Shown here: positions 1 to 6,380 of the stretch, piece after piece
Layout of the letters: each line of letters opens with the position of its first letter
How positions within the stretch are numbered: position 1 is the first letter of the stretch
IMG/VR virus record: IMGVR_UViG_3300047562_002719
Location: 1-20,926 of that record
Direction: 5' to 3' (one strand)
DNA: 20,926 nucleotides
From: a virus
Translations under genes and position numbers: made by a program
Notes under the pieces: model-generated
What the model was told of the DNA's origin: nothing
Database searches by the model: none
The model's input: the letters and a program-made list of their open reading frames with translations, nothing else

Positions 1-133
1 CCAGCCAACGCGCCAGCATCCTATCCACTAGAAGATAGAGACTCTCTCAGTGTAACACGGCAATGCTAAATCGAGAGGGAAGCAAACAAACCTTCTGAAG
101 GTTGCCGCCTATCAGCCTACAGAACACAGCAAG
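1..133 (-). other. Noncoding leader downstream of boxA, reading out of the window
   Basis: I see no convincing ORF here. On the minus strand this is the RNA made after the boxA site and it leaves the window at base 1. It can form small hairpins, for example AACCTT-CAG-AAGGTT at about 88-102. The last 40 bases contain a stretch (TTCTAGTGGATAGGAT) resembling a tRNA D-arm, but the bases after it cannot form an anticodon stem, so I do not call a tRNA. The gene served by this leader must lie beyond the window; a tRNA or other stable-RNA cluster is the natural guess. Confidence 0.4.
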
Positions 134-145
134 TTGTTAAAGAGC
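134..145 (-). promoter_or_regulatory. boxA-like antitermination site
   Basis: The minus strand reads GCTCTTTAACAA, identical over 12 nt to the boxA core of the E. coli rrn leaders. In bacteria this RNA element is bound by NusB-S10 and makes RNA polymerase resistant to Rho on rRNA operons. It sits 27 nt downstream of a TATAAT box and 1 nt after a GAAA-capped hairpin, the same boxB-then-boxA order as in rrn leaders. The match is seen directly; antitermination by host Nus factors is inferred. Confidence 0.7.
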
Positions 146-146
146 T

Positions 147-164
147 GCTAACCTTTCGATTAGC
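147..164 (-). promoter_or_regulatory. boxB-like RNA hairpin before boxA
   Basis: On the minus strand GCTAATC-GAAA-GGTTAGC forms a 7-bp stem (one U-G pair) closed by a C-G pair and capped with a GAAA (GNRA) tetraloop. It ends one base before the boxA match. The rrn leaders of enterobacteria likewise place a hairpin (boxB) immediately before boxA. A role as a boxB analogue rests on position and shape only. Confidence 0.55.
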
Positions 165-172
165 GATGGCTG

Positions 173-222
173 ATTATACACCAACCTTGTTTTTTTGTGC
201 CGCGATCGAAGATTTTTTTTTT
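173..222 (-). promoter_or_regulatory. rrn-like sigma-70 promoter with upstream A-tract
   Basis: TATAAT lies at 173-178 (minus strand) and is followed by CAGCCATCGCT, which matches the start region of E. coli rrnB P1 (GCGCCACCACT) at 7 of 11 positions. A run of ten A residues (213-222) falls at about -47 to -56, where rRNA promoters have an UP element. That run is in the loop of a 7-bp inverted repeat (206-212 with 225-231). The -35 element is poor. Transcription would enter the hairpin and boxA leader within about 15 nt. Confidence 0.55.
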
Positions 223-271
223 CATCTTCGACCTCGACCGTCTTCAAGCACCTTGGCTTGATCGATGACTC

Positions 272-321
272 ATTATACCGCGAACTCGATTAAATTTGTC
301 ATAGTCTACCGTTCTTGTCAA
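272..321 (-). promoter_or_regulatory. Upstream tandem promoter of the leader, extended motif
   Basis: TATAAT lies at 272-277 and TTGACA at 316-321, with 38 nt between. This is too long for a simple -35/-10 pair. The interval contains CGGT, ACTA and CAAATTTA (the last at the usual -35 position), and the same elements with the same spacing occur in the promoter at 3843-3892. TATAAT is followed by GAGTCATCG, similar to the start region of the downstream promoter (CAGCCATCG). The two TATAAT boxes are 99 bp apart, reminiscent of rrn P1/P2. Confidence 0.6.
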
Positions 322-335
322 CTTCTTGCGTCACC

Positions 336-363
336 AAAAATTTCGGGGGACCTGAGTCCCCCG
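336..363 (-). terminator. Terminator of the rnh-side transcription unit
   Basis: On the minus strand an 8-bp stem CGGGGGAC / GTCCCCCG with a 4-nt TCAG loop is followed by GAAATTTTT-type sequence. The U-run starts three bases after the stem, so it is slightly imperfect. It closes the long leftward operon just before the promoters of the left-end leader. The hairpin at 15544-15563 has a near-identical core. Confidence 0.7.
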
Positions 364-393
364 TGATTCACTTTTTACCAGTGTGGGGAACCG

Positions 394-480
394 TTACGTC
401 ATCATGGGCTCAGAGATGGCGAATTTCGACCAGAGGTTCTGGCGATAAATTCTTCCTGTAAAATCTGTGCTACTTGACAT
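394..480 (-). CDS. Small late peptide ORF (28 aa), unknown
   Basis: This 28-codon ORF reads MSSSTDFTGRIYRQN... and ends ...SEPMMT. It starts with ATG at 480, eight bases after an AAAGGAG ribosome site, and stops at 394, about 30 bp before the terminator. A perfect T4-type late promoter octamer (498-505) lies just upstream. Its start site would give a 5' leader of roughly 12-15 nt that keeps the SD. I recognise no family. The tight promoter, SD, ORF and terminator arrangement is the main support; the peptide is otherwise unremarkable and could be a decayed gene end. Confidence 0.45.
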   Translation of the reverse strand: MSSSTDFTGRIYRQNLWSKFAISEPMMT

Positions 481-483
481 GGT

Positions 484-690
484 TCACTCCTTTCTTGTAT
501 TTATATCCAAATCAGCCTCATCTGAGCCTTTCCACAAAATATTTTTGTGGTCATCCTTCTCAGTTATGTAATACATATTGATGTCGAACCCATGCATCTC
601 GCAAGTATTCTTGACGCACAAGATCCCGCCGTTTAGGTCCTTAAACCAACCCATCTCGCGGCCTTCCTTAAACACCGAAACATGAGTCAT
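484..690 (-). CDS. Hypothetical protein (68 aa)
   Basis: This is a small soluble, charged protein with no recognised domain. The start overlaps the stop of the preceding gene (ATGA at 687-690), and AAGGGA lies upstream. The central part has two cysteines (GILCVKNTCEMHG) and a short aromatic segment (MYYITEKDD). Its last codons contain the TATAAATA late promoter for the 28-aa ORF, so the 3' end has two uses. Function is unknown. Confidence 0.7.
   Translation of the reverse strand: MTHVSVFKEGREMGWFKDLNGGILCVKNTCEMHGFDINMYYITEKDDHKNILWKGSDEADLDINTRKE
498..505 (-). promoter_or_regulatory. T4-type late promoter octamer TATAAATA
   Basis: The minus strand carries an exact TATAAATA, the late promoter of T4-like phages that is read by RNA polymerase with gp55, gp33 and the gp45 clamp. 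It is inside the 3' end of the 68-aa gene, with the 28-aa ORF 18 nt downstream and a terminator beyond. Transcription would therefore yield a very short late mRNA. Confidence 0.65.
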
Positions 691-1130
691 GCGCTAGCTT
701 CCCTTTTCTTCCTAGGAGCTGGAGGAGGCGGTGCAGGTATAAAACCATACTGCGCTACGACGTCAGCCTTAAGGTTCTTAAACAGCGAGGGTAAGGTTTG
801 ATCCTTGATAGCGATCATCAACTTAGCTTCGGAAGCGTGGAGGCTCTCGAGGAGTTGGATGAACAACGCTTCTTTACGAGTCTTAGCAAGCTCCTTCTCT
901 TTCGTGAAGATATACCACCTGCGGATCTCTTGTGTAAAGTTAGCAGGACTCATCCCAAGTGGAGCTTTATCTTCTTTGAACGGAGGAGTTCCTTCAGGCA
1001 AATCAAACTTCTTCTCAGGGATGAAAGCGTACTGGAAGAGTAGCTTGAGTGCGATGTTTTCTGTGTACTTCTTTAGGAGTGCTGGCTCTTTGTTGACCTC
1101 CTGCAGTATCTCGATCATGTATTTGCTCAT
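687..1130 (-). CDS. Conserved T4-like phage protein, DUF6433-like (147 aa)
   Basis: This protein begins MSKYMIEILQEVNK and contains LPEGTPPFK, a conserved TPANF-like segment (GMSPANFTQEIRR) and a C-terminal FIPAPPPPAPRKK tail. From memory these match a family widespread in marine T4-like phages (DUF6433). No enzymatic motif is visible. It is mostly helical and ends in a proline-rich basic tail. The start has AAGGA 6 nt upstream. It lies directly downstream of rnh, which suggests a link with replication, but that is position only. Confidence 0.8.
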   Translation of the reverse strand: MSKYMIEILQEVNKEPALLKKYTENIALKLLFQYAFIPEKKFDLPEGTPPFKEDKAPLGMSPANFTQEIRRWYIFTKEKELAKTRKEALFIQLLESLHASEAKLMIAIKDQTLPSLFKNLKADVVAQYGFIPAPPPPAPRKKREASA

Positions 1131-1139
1131 GTTGTTTCC

Positions 1140-2000
1140 TTAAAATTCTTCAACTTCATTCAACAGCATCCTGCATCGGTGCTTGATAAGGTAGTTCAGC
1201 ACTGAATTCTTGTCTCCAGCTGGCTTCTTTTCATACTCGGTAAGGATGCTTTCCTTTATATATTCAGGAATCATCGTGAAGTCGATGAGCATCTTGTTAC
1301 GAGCAAAGTTTGTGCGTTCTTCTTGGGTCTTGCATGCAGCATAACCACTCTTGACAAACTCTTCAAGCCTCTTCGAAGACATAGACTTTTGACGGGTGCC
1401 AGTCACGAACGTGTCATCAGGGCTCAAGATGTTTGGGATCCCATCATCACCAGCCTTGACGATGTGCTCCATGAGGTAGGCAGCAGGGTTCTTGCAGGTC
1501 ATCAGCTTCTTCATCACGGGGTTGAACTGCTTGACGTTGTCATACTTCTGTAGTTGCATGAAGTCTCCGTCAGACGAGATGATCATGACGTTTTCATGCA
1601 TGCCAAACTCTTGGGTCATATCAGTGAGGACCGCGATAACGTCATCTGCTTCGGCCTTCTCAACGTCGATGACTTTATACGGGAAGAACTTCTTAAGGTC
1701 TTCTCGCATCTCGTTCATCATCGAGAAGATAAGGTCCCAGTTGAGGTCAGAAGCTTCACGAGCCTTCTTTCGTCCAGCCTTATAGTACTGGAAAACTTCC
1801 TTCCTCCAATAGTTTCGACCATCACACGCGATCACGAGGTCACCAAAAACCTTATTGTACTTCTTCTTGTACGACTTGAGGGTAGACAAGATGACGTGTC
1901 TGATAAGGTCTTTCACGTCGTTTTCCGATTTGTTCTTCATATCGCTCTTGAACGCTAGGATTGAGCTGAGCGATAGTTGAGAGTAGTCAGCGATGATCAT
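1140..2000 (-). CDS. rnh: RNase H / 5'-3' exonuclease (FEN family)
   Basis: This is the T4 RNase H homologue, a flap-endonuclease-family 5' nuclease that removes lagging-strand primers. Metal-binding acids are visible in family order: D5 (IIADYS), D60 (IACDGR), E117/D119/D120 (EKAEADDVIAVL), D144/D146 (ISSDGDF) and D185/D186 (GDDGIP). The RKxxxYKAGRKK region after D60 fits the basic arch that grips flap DNA. At 286 aa it is slightly shorter than T4 RNase H (305 aa). ATG 2000 has AAGGA upstream, overlapping the end of the preceding gene. In T4, dsbA and rnh are neighbours; here two extra genes separate them. Confidence 0.95.
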   Translation of the reverse strand: MIIADYSQLSLSSILAFKSDMKNKSENDVKDLIRHVILSTLKSYKKKYNKVFGDLVIACDGRNYWRKEVFQYYKAGRKKAREASDLNWDLIFSMMNEMREDLKKFFPYKVIDVEKAEADDVIAVLTDMTQEFGMHENVMIISSDGDFMQLQKYDNVKQFNPVMKKLMTCKNPAAYLMEHIVKAGDDGIPNILSPDDTFVTGTRQKSMSSKRLEEFVKSGYAACKTQEERTNFARNKMLIDFTMIPEYIKESILTEYEKKPAGDKNSVLNYLIKHRCRMLLNEVEEF

Positions 2001-2008
2001 ACGATTCC

Positions 2009-3178
2009 TTAGATGGCTTTGAGGATGAGGGTGTCTTCGTTGATTCTACCATTGACAGCGGAATCTTTGGTCTTCAACTTGTCAAAGTACTGTGCGAAAG
2101 TCTTCTTCGTCATCCCTACGATCGTAGCCACCTCTTCGGGCTTTCGAAGGGTCTTCGACTTAGAGTCTTCGACCGAGTAGTTGATGATCGTAGTTCCCTT
2201 TACGGTCAACTTTTGGCCGCTCAAAGCACGGTAGACCTGAAGCTTCTTATACTTCGTGTTGAATGCCCACACTTCGGTCGAGTCAACGAGGGTCGAAGGG
2301 TGAACAGACTTGACACCAAGCTCAGTGGATTCGGCCATGTACTTGACCTTCGAAGCCACCACGGTAGCAGGTTTTACCTTGGTTGCACGAGGCTTGCGAG
2401 GAGCCTTTGCCAAGACACCATGCTGAGCGCAGATGGTTGAGATCGACTTGTAAACTTCGAGTAGCTTCTTGAGTTTAACCTTCTTGATGTTAGACCAACC
2501 TTCAACGAGTTGCTTATCGGTACCCTTAAGGACAAGCTCGATCTCTTCGATCGCTTTCACAAACTTTTGAGGGATGACCTTAGCCTCAGAAGAGGAAACG
2601 TTAGCAGACTTCAGGTACGACTCGAGGTCAAAGGGTTTATCATGCTTCACGAAGTCATCGATCATGCCCATGATCTCGCCTGCATGGGTATGAGTAGCTT
2701 CCTTTTGCTTGGTGACCTTAGGGGTAGGTTGCTTCTCTTGAGCTACCACCTTAACGATCGAGACGGTGTTGTTTTCCGAGATGTCGATCAGGTCCTTGAT
2801 ACGCTTTTCAATGAAGTCGAGTTCATTGTCTTCGAGAGGTTGATCCCTTTCGAGTAGACGAATGATGACACCAAGTGAAGAGAACTCATAGTCCTTGACA
2901 TCTTCGAGCTTCTTGACAAGAGCCTTATCGACCTTAGCGATGTACTGTAGAGCCCACTTCTTCTTGGTCTTGTTGTCCTCAGCTGTATTGTAGTGATTCA
3001 ATGCCCTGATGAGGTCAGCACGATAGTTGAGAGGGTTGATGGTCGGTTCACCGAAACCCTTGCCAACCCCGAACACAGCTGCGGCCTTCGTAGCGGCTTC
3101 GCGACGCTTGATGGCACGCTTCTCGCGTTGGGTTGGCTTTTCTTCCGTCTTTGCCATAGATGTTCCAGCCTTTTTCAT
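2009..3178 (-). CDS. Hypothetical lysine-rich protein (389 aa)
   Basis: I do not recognise this protein. It is very basic at the N-terminus (REKRAIKRREAATK) with a mixed charged helical middle. A basic linker at about 259-270 (APRKPRATKVKP) separates this from a C-terminal part of about 110 residues. The C-terminal PEEVATIVGMTKKTFAQYF stretch looks like a helix-turn-helix. That suggests nucleic-acid binding, but it is inference. The first ATG (3178) has only a weak SD; ATG 3157 (MAKTEEK...) is an alternative start. It is cotranscribed between the 205-aa gene and rnh. Confidence 0.75.
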   Translation of the reverse strand: MKKAGTSMAKTEEKPTQREKRAIKRREAATKAAAVFGVGKGFGEPTINPLNYRADLIRALNHYNTAEDNKTKKKWALQYIAKVDKALVKKLEDVKDYEFSSLGVIIRLLERDQPLEDNELDFIEKRIKDLIDISENNTVSIVKVVAQEKQPTPKVTKQKEATHTHAGEIMGMIDDFVKHDKPFDLESYLKSANVSSSEAKVIPQKFVKAIEEIELVLKGTDKQLVEGWSNIKKVKLKKLLEVYKSISTICAQHGVLAKAPRKPRATKVKPATVVASKVKYMAESTELGVKSVHPSTLVDSTEVWAFNTKYKKLQVYRALSGQKLTVKGTTIINYSVEDSKSKTLRKPEEVATIVGMTKKTFAQYFDKLKTKDSAVNGRINEDTLILKAI

Positions 3179-3190
3179 TTTTCAAACTTT

Positions 3191-3808
3191 TCACAGATAA
3201 GACATCTGCTTGTGCGACAGAGGAGTAGCGAACTTGGGGTTCGGGTTGGTCGCCCAAGACATAACTTGATCGCGCATGCTCTTGCGGAAACCGCTGCGGA
3301 GATTAGCGGTAACCAACTTCTTGACACCTTGCCAAGCACTGTGACCAACAGCCTCACGGAGGCGTTGGACCTGACCGCGATTCAGACCGACCTTACGGCC
3401 GACGTCAGCGTCAGCCTGGCGAGCACGCCGACGAGCCAACACTTCGTTTCGGCGATTTTGGTATTCCTTGTACGCTTCGTATTCAGCACGAACCTCGGGA
3501 GTGGCGTCGACGCACGAGTTGTAGCAGGGATACGACCAACCGCGAGTCGTAGCGAACATGATCTCGTGAGGACGCTTAGTGACAGGATCCCACACAGTCA
3601 TGTAGAAGTCGCTGTCATCTCGCATGTTCCGCTCACGATCCATCAAGCACAGGCCGCGATGCGTGATGTACAAGGTGTCACCCTGACGGCTGTCGTTCAT
3701 GCCGTTGGTACCCGGCAGCGGGCAGTATTCACCTTCATGGAATTCGGTGCGCAGAGTACGTTGACCGTTGGCGTAGTTGTACGAAGAACCCATGTTGATG
3801 ATAGCCAC
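3191..3808 (-). CDS. Hypothetical protein with host-like codon use (205 aa)
   Basis: I assign no family. The N-terminal 110 residues look globular (GWSYPCYNSC, TVWDPVTKRP). The C-terminal half is arginine-rich and helical (RRNEVLARRRARQADAD), likely to bind nucleic acid. Codon choice is GC-rich and resembles strongly expressed enterobacterial genes (CTG, CCG, GGT, ACC, CGT), unlike the AT-leaning flanking genes. The start is GTG 3808, seven bases after GGAG. A strong TATAAT promoter (3843-3892) with a short leader of about 28 nt serves it. High early expression or recent acquisition is inferred. Confidence 0.8.
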   Translation of the reverse strand: MAIINMGSSYNYANGQRTLRTEFHEGEYCPLPGTNGMNDSRQGDTLYITHRGLCLMDRERNMRDDSDFYMTVWDPVTKRPHEIMFATTRGWSYPCYNSCVDATPEVRAEYEAYKEYQNRRNEVLARRRARQADADVGRKVGLNRGQVQRLREAVGHSAWQGVKKLVTANLRSGFRKSMRDQVMSWATNPNPKFATPLSHKQMSYL

Positions 3809-3842
3809 TTACTTACTCCGTCGTTTGTTTGCCGATGGGTCC

Positions 3843-3892
3843 ATTATACACCTGCTGCGAATAAATTTGCGGTAGTACACCGCCTCGGTCAA
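3843..3892 (-). promoter_or_regulatory. Strong promoter, same extended class as 272-321
   Basis: On the minus strand TATAAT (3843-3848) is preceded by CAAATTTA near -35, then ACTA, CGGT and TTGACC (3887-3892) further up. The promoter at 272-321 has the same elements at the same distances: 38 nt between TTGAC and TATAAT in both, and 32 of 50 positions identical. TTGACC overlaps the dsbA stop codon. The expected start near 3836 gives a short leader to the GTG start at 3808. Confidence 0.65.
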
Positions 3893-4164
3893 CTATTAGT
3901 GTGTTCGCCGCTTTGGAGGTTCACCACGGTCTCGTAGAGTTCCTCAAACTCCTCGAACTCTTGCTGTTCAAGGTTGTAAGACTGCTTGTGGTAGATCTTA
4001 GCCATCTTGTTCAAGGTGCGCTTCGGGATCTCGTAGGTCTTAGAATACTCTTTGATCGCTTCACGGATCAAGTCCTTTTCTGCCGCGATACGAGTCATGC
4101 TATTTGAAACCTCTTGAAGCATCTCTCGAATCTTCTTGCGATCTGCGGGGGAAGAAATACTCAT
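3889..4164 (-). CDS. dsbA: DsbA-like dsDNA-binding protein, late transcription
   Basis: This 91-aa protein is similar in length and pattern to T4 DsbA, a small double-stranded DNA-binding protein that stimulates late transcription. The clearest match is the C-terminal half: KMAKIYHKQ, then QEFEEFEELYETVV, against T4 LLALYHK...EEVVELYDTVF. The N-terminal half is a predicted helix with basic residues. ATG 4164 has AAGGA 10 nt upstream. The nearby rnh gene supports the call, since the two are neighbours in T4. Confidence 0.85.
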   Translation of the reverse strand: MSISSPADRKKIREMLQEVSNSMTRIAAEKDLIREAIKEYSKTYEIPKRTLNKMAKIYHKQSYNLEQQEFEEFEELYETVVNLQSGEHTNS

Positions 4165-4185
4165 GATATAGTTATCCTTTTCTGA

Positions 4186-4536
4186 TCAGTGAAGAGAATC
4201 GTGGGCGTGTCCCCACTCAATCTTGGTAATATTTTCTGGGATGAATGATCGCCATTCCATCTTATCGAGGTCAAATGCTGCTACACTATTTGTTGGTTTC
4301 TTTCGTGTAGAATTTTCCTTGGGGTGTTGGGTATCAGGGATCAAGCTAAAGTTGCGTGTGCAACGCATCCTACGAGATTCTCCGTTAACCTTAGTGAACT
4401 CTACCACGATGGTATGGTTAGATAGGTATTCATTCATCCAGTCAACAAATTCAGGTGATTCGACCAAATCTTTCATGACCTGTTGCTTGAACGTATTGAT
4501 GACCGAGGCGAAATCGATAGATGAGTCTGTATTCAT
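4186..4536 (-). CDS. SH3-like beta-barrel phage protein (DUF2693-like)
   Basis: This 116-aa protein has a helical N-terminus followed by a short beta-rich domain: VVEFTKVNGESRRMRCTRN, then LIPDTQHPK, then AFDLDKMEWRSFIPENI. The pattern of a formula-like strand, RxMRCT, LIP..xHPK and a D...WRSF strand matches the family described as SH3 beta-barrel fold (DUF2693) in T4-like phages. Its molecular role is not known. The start overlaps the upstream gene by 4 nt and has GGAG 5 nt before it. Confidence 0.75.
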   Translation of the reverse strand: MNTDSSIDFASVINTFKQQVMKDLVESPEFVDWMNEYLSNHTIVVEFTKVNGESRRMRCTRNFSLIPDTQHPKENSTRKKPTNSVAAFDLDKMEWRSFIPENITKIEWGHAHDSLH

Positions 4537-4745
4537 TTCTTCTCCATAAGATAGTTGATCAACGTGTTAAGTTGGTCTTCGCTAAAGAAATATTTTTCAT
4601 AGCTAGTATTACCATACTTCAAAGGACGAGCCTTATGAACCTTCTCCATCTCAAGGAGTTTCTTCATATCTCCGTTAGTCTTAATCGAACTTAACGTGAC
4701 TTTTAGCTCGTACTCGCTATCATAGTCTAACTTTAACGTTTCCAC
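4533..4745 (-). CDS. Hypothetical protein (70 aa)
   Basis: This is a small soluble lysine/glutamate-rich protein with no recognised domain. It starts with GTG at 4745, five bases after a GGAGG site within the 3' end of the preceding gene. The stop overlaps the next ATG. It is probably translationally coupled to both neighbours. Confidence 0.65.
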   Translation of the reverse strand: METLKLDYDSEYELKVTLSSIKTNGDMKKLLEMEKVHKARPLKYGNTSYEKYFFSEDQLNTLINYLMEKK

Positions 4746-4966
4746 GAAACCTCCACTGGGATAACCTCTCGGCCTTGAGCGTATGACTTTGCGGTCGATT
4801 CAGAAGGGAAGACTTTACTCGTAAGCTTTCCAACTTCAGTGATGAACTCGTCCTTGACCATGTAACCAATCCTTGGGCCAGGGATCAAGGACACAGTTAC
4901 TTCTTCTGACGTAGAGACTTTAGCTTTAAACAACGCGGGTACCTGCCTTTCTTGATTGACGATCAT
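4733..4966 (-). CDS. Hypothetical protein (77 aa)
   Basis: This is a small protein with several short predicted strands (VTVSLIPGPRIGYMV) and no recognised family. ATG 4966 follows AAGGAG at good spacing. A perfect 9-bp hairpin lies just before that SD. Its 3' end carries the ribosome site for the next gene, which it overlaps by 13 nt. Confidence 0.65.
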   Translation of the reverse strand: MIVNQERQVPALFKAKVSTSEEVTVSLIPGPRIGYMVKDEFITEVGKLTSKVFPSESTAKSYAQGREVIPVEVSWKR

Positions 4967-4977
4967 ATAAACTCCTT

Positions 4978-5000
4978 AGTTGTAGATACATTCTACAACT
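4978..5000 (-). promoter_or_regulatory. RNA hairpin just before a ribosome site
   Basis: On the minus strand AGTTGTAGA-ATGTA-TCTACAACT forms a perfect 9-bp stem with a 5-nt loop, and the AAGGAG of the 77-aa gene starts right after it. No U-run follows, so it is not an intrinsic terminator. An mRNA-processing or 5'-end-stabilising hairpin is possible. Confidence 0.55.
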
Positions 5001-5010
5001 TGCTCTATTT

Positions 5011-5943
5011 TTAATCAAGCAAAAATTTCAACTTTGTACCGTCAGGCTTGTCTTTGTACAGCTCAAACTTCTCAGAGAATTTGATTTCGTCATCAACAGA
5101 AATATTTTCACCTTGGGTTTCAAATTTAGGCTCCTCAGCGTCTTGTTTATCTTCCTTGATGGTATAATTTCTCTTCGAGAACAAATATACACTATTTGGA
5201 TTTTTTAGTTGCTCAATATTGAAAGCTATAAACAATAAGACAGCGAGAGGATCAAATACTACTATGATGAGTAGTATGAAATACTTAACAGCGTTCTCTA
5301 TCAGAGTCTGGTTGAGTTCATTACCATATATCAAGGAAGCGATATACTTGATTGGACCTACTTCGGCCTCAAGCTTCTTGACCTCAACCTTTAGAGGAGA
5401 AAGTTCTTGACTCAGCTTACTTATCTCTCCTTGCTGGGTCTTGATCTCGGCAACGATCCTGTTTCTTTCCCTCTGTTGACTTCTTCTAAGGTTAGAAGCT
5501 CTCAGCGCGCTATCTTCACTAGAAGACCTAGCTATGATCTGGTTCACAGATTCGTCCATCTGAGCGAGAGCTCTCTTGTTGAGGTCTACGTTTTGACGTA
5601 TAGACTCGATCCTTTCTTCAAGGATCTCGATCTGGACAGAGTTGGCAGAAGTGATAGTAGTTTGCTCTAGGTGAGCCTTAGATAGGTAACCAAAGACTCC
5701 CATGCTCGTGATTAGCATGAGTATCAATACTGCAACCATGAAGTATGTCTTGAGCAGTATCGGTACAGTCTTCCAGTTCCTATACAACCACGATATCGTG
5801 ACAAGCTTTGCGACCTCAAGGATCGATCCCATCAAGACGATAGAAGTCGAAGCAGCCGAGAATATTGCTGCCAACCCTGCGATAGAGTAGTAGGCTGCAG
5901 TCGCAGAAAGTGCTAGTGCGGTTATGAATAGTATGATCGTCAT
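5011..5943 (-). CDS. Inner-membrane protein with central coiled coil (310 aa)
   Basis: Hydrophobic segments at about 3-29, 32-50 and 66-85 are followed by a long heptad-rich coiled coil (about 100-195). A further membrane segment at about 219-242 contains VVFDPLAVLLFIAFN. The tail of about 65 residues is charged. Similar membrane/coiled-coil proteins occur in marine T4-like phages, but no function is established to my knowledge. The start overlaps the preceding stop by ATGA and its SD is weak, so it is likely coupled. A role in the host envelope, such as exclusion or remodelling, is a guess. Confidence 0.75.
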   Translation of the reverse strand: MTIILFITALALSATAAYYSIAGLAAIFSAASTSIVLMGSILEVAKLVTISWLYRNWKTVPILLKTYFMVAVLILMLITSMGVFGYLSKAHLEQTTITSANSVQIEILEERIESIRQNVDLNKRALAQMDESVNQIIARSSSEDSALRASNLRRSQQRERNRIVAEIKTQQGEISKLSQELSPLKVEVKKLEAEVGPIKYIASLIYGNELNQTLIENAVKYFILLIIVVFDPLAVLLFIAFNIEQLKNPNSVYLFSKRNYTIKEDKQDAEEPKFETQGENISVDDEIKFSEKFELYKDKPDGTKLKFLLD

Positions 5944-6350
5944 TCTTTTATAAGTTTCTTTACGTGATTACGGTGGATCTTACCGCCTACGAAGGCGTTG
6001 TACCACTCTTTTGGTTTGATGAGAACGTCGTTTACGATCTGTTCCCGCATCTCAAGGTAAGACATCTCACCCTTTGAGTCACACAAATGCAAAATCTCTC
6101 GGGTGAAGTTAGATTCACCCAGAGATATCACGTCTTTCTTCAACTCCTCAGAAGAAGACCAATACTGTTGCCAATCAGATGGTACCTTTTCTTTTTTGTT
6201 TTTCCCTTTGACCTTCTTAGTCCGAGAAAACCAAAACAGTTTCTTACCTATGTACCTTCTACCATCGATCTTATTGGTTATGATATAGACAAAGCCGAGT
6301 CGTTTATCTATATCACCTTCAGTAAAAACATTGTCTTTATAGGTCCACAC
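5940..6350 (-). CDS. GIY-YIG-like nuclease-domain protein (136 aa)
   Basis: The N-terminal motif GFVYIITNKIDGRRYIGKK has the spacing of a GIY-YIG nuclease core. It is followed by a basic loop (KKVKGKNKKEKV), a WxxYWSSSEELK segment, EILHLC and a conserved acid in SYLEMREQ. Single-domain homologues are common in T4-like marine phages and lack the DNA-binding modules of homing endonucleases, so this is more likely a resident phage gene than a mobile one. It starts with GTG 6350, because an in-frame TGA directly precedes it; the SD is weak. Confidence 0.7.
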   Translation of the reverse strand: MWTYKDNVFTEGDIDKRLGFVYIITNKIDGRRYIGKKLFWFSRTKKVKGKNKKEKVPSDWQQYWSSSEELKKDVISLGESNFTREILHLCDSKGEMSYLEMREQIVNDVLIKPKEWYNAFVGGKIHRNHVKKLIKE

Positions 6351-6380
6351 TCATCATACCACATCGTTTAGATGTAGTAT

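Noticed and set aside
1-45. Possible 5' half of a tRNA on the minus strand (TTCTAGTGGATAGGAT looks like a D-arm)
   Set aside because: The next bases repeat GCTGG instead of giving its complement, so no anticodon stem with U33 can be formed.
2993-3937. 314-codon ORF on the plus strand
   Set aside because: It is antisense to the 205-aa gene and its neighbours, has no ribosome site in context and a low-complexity composition produced by the opposite strand.
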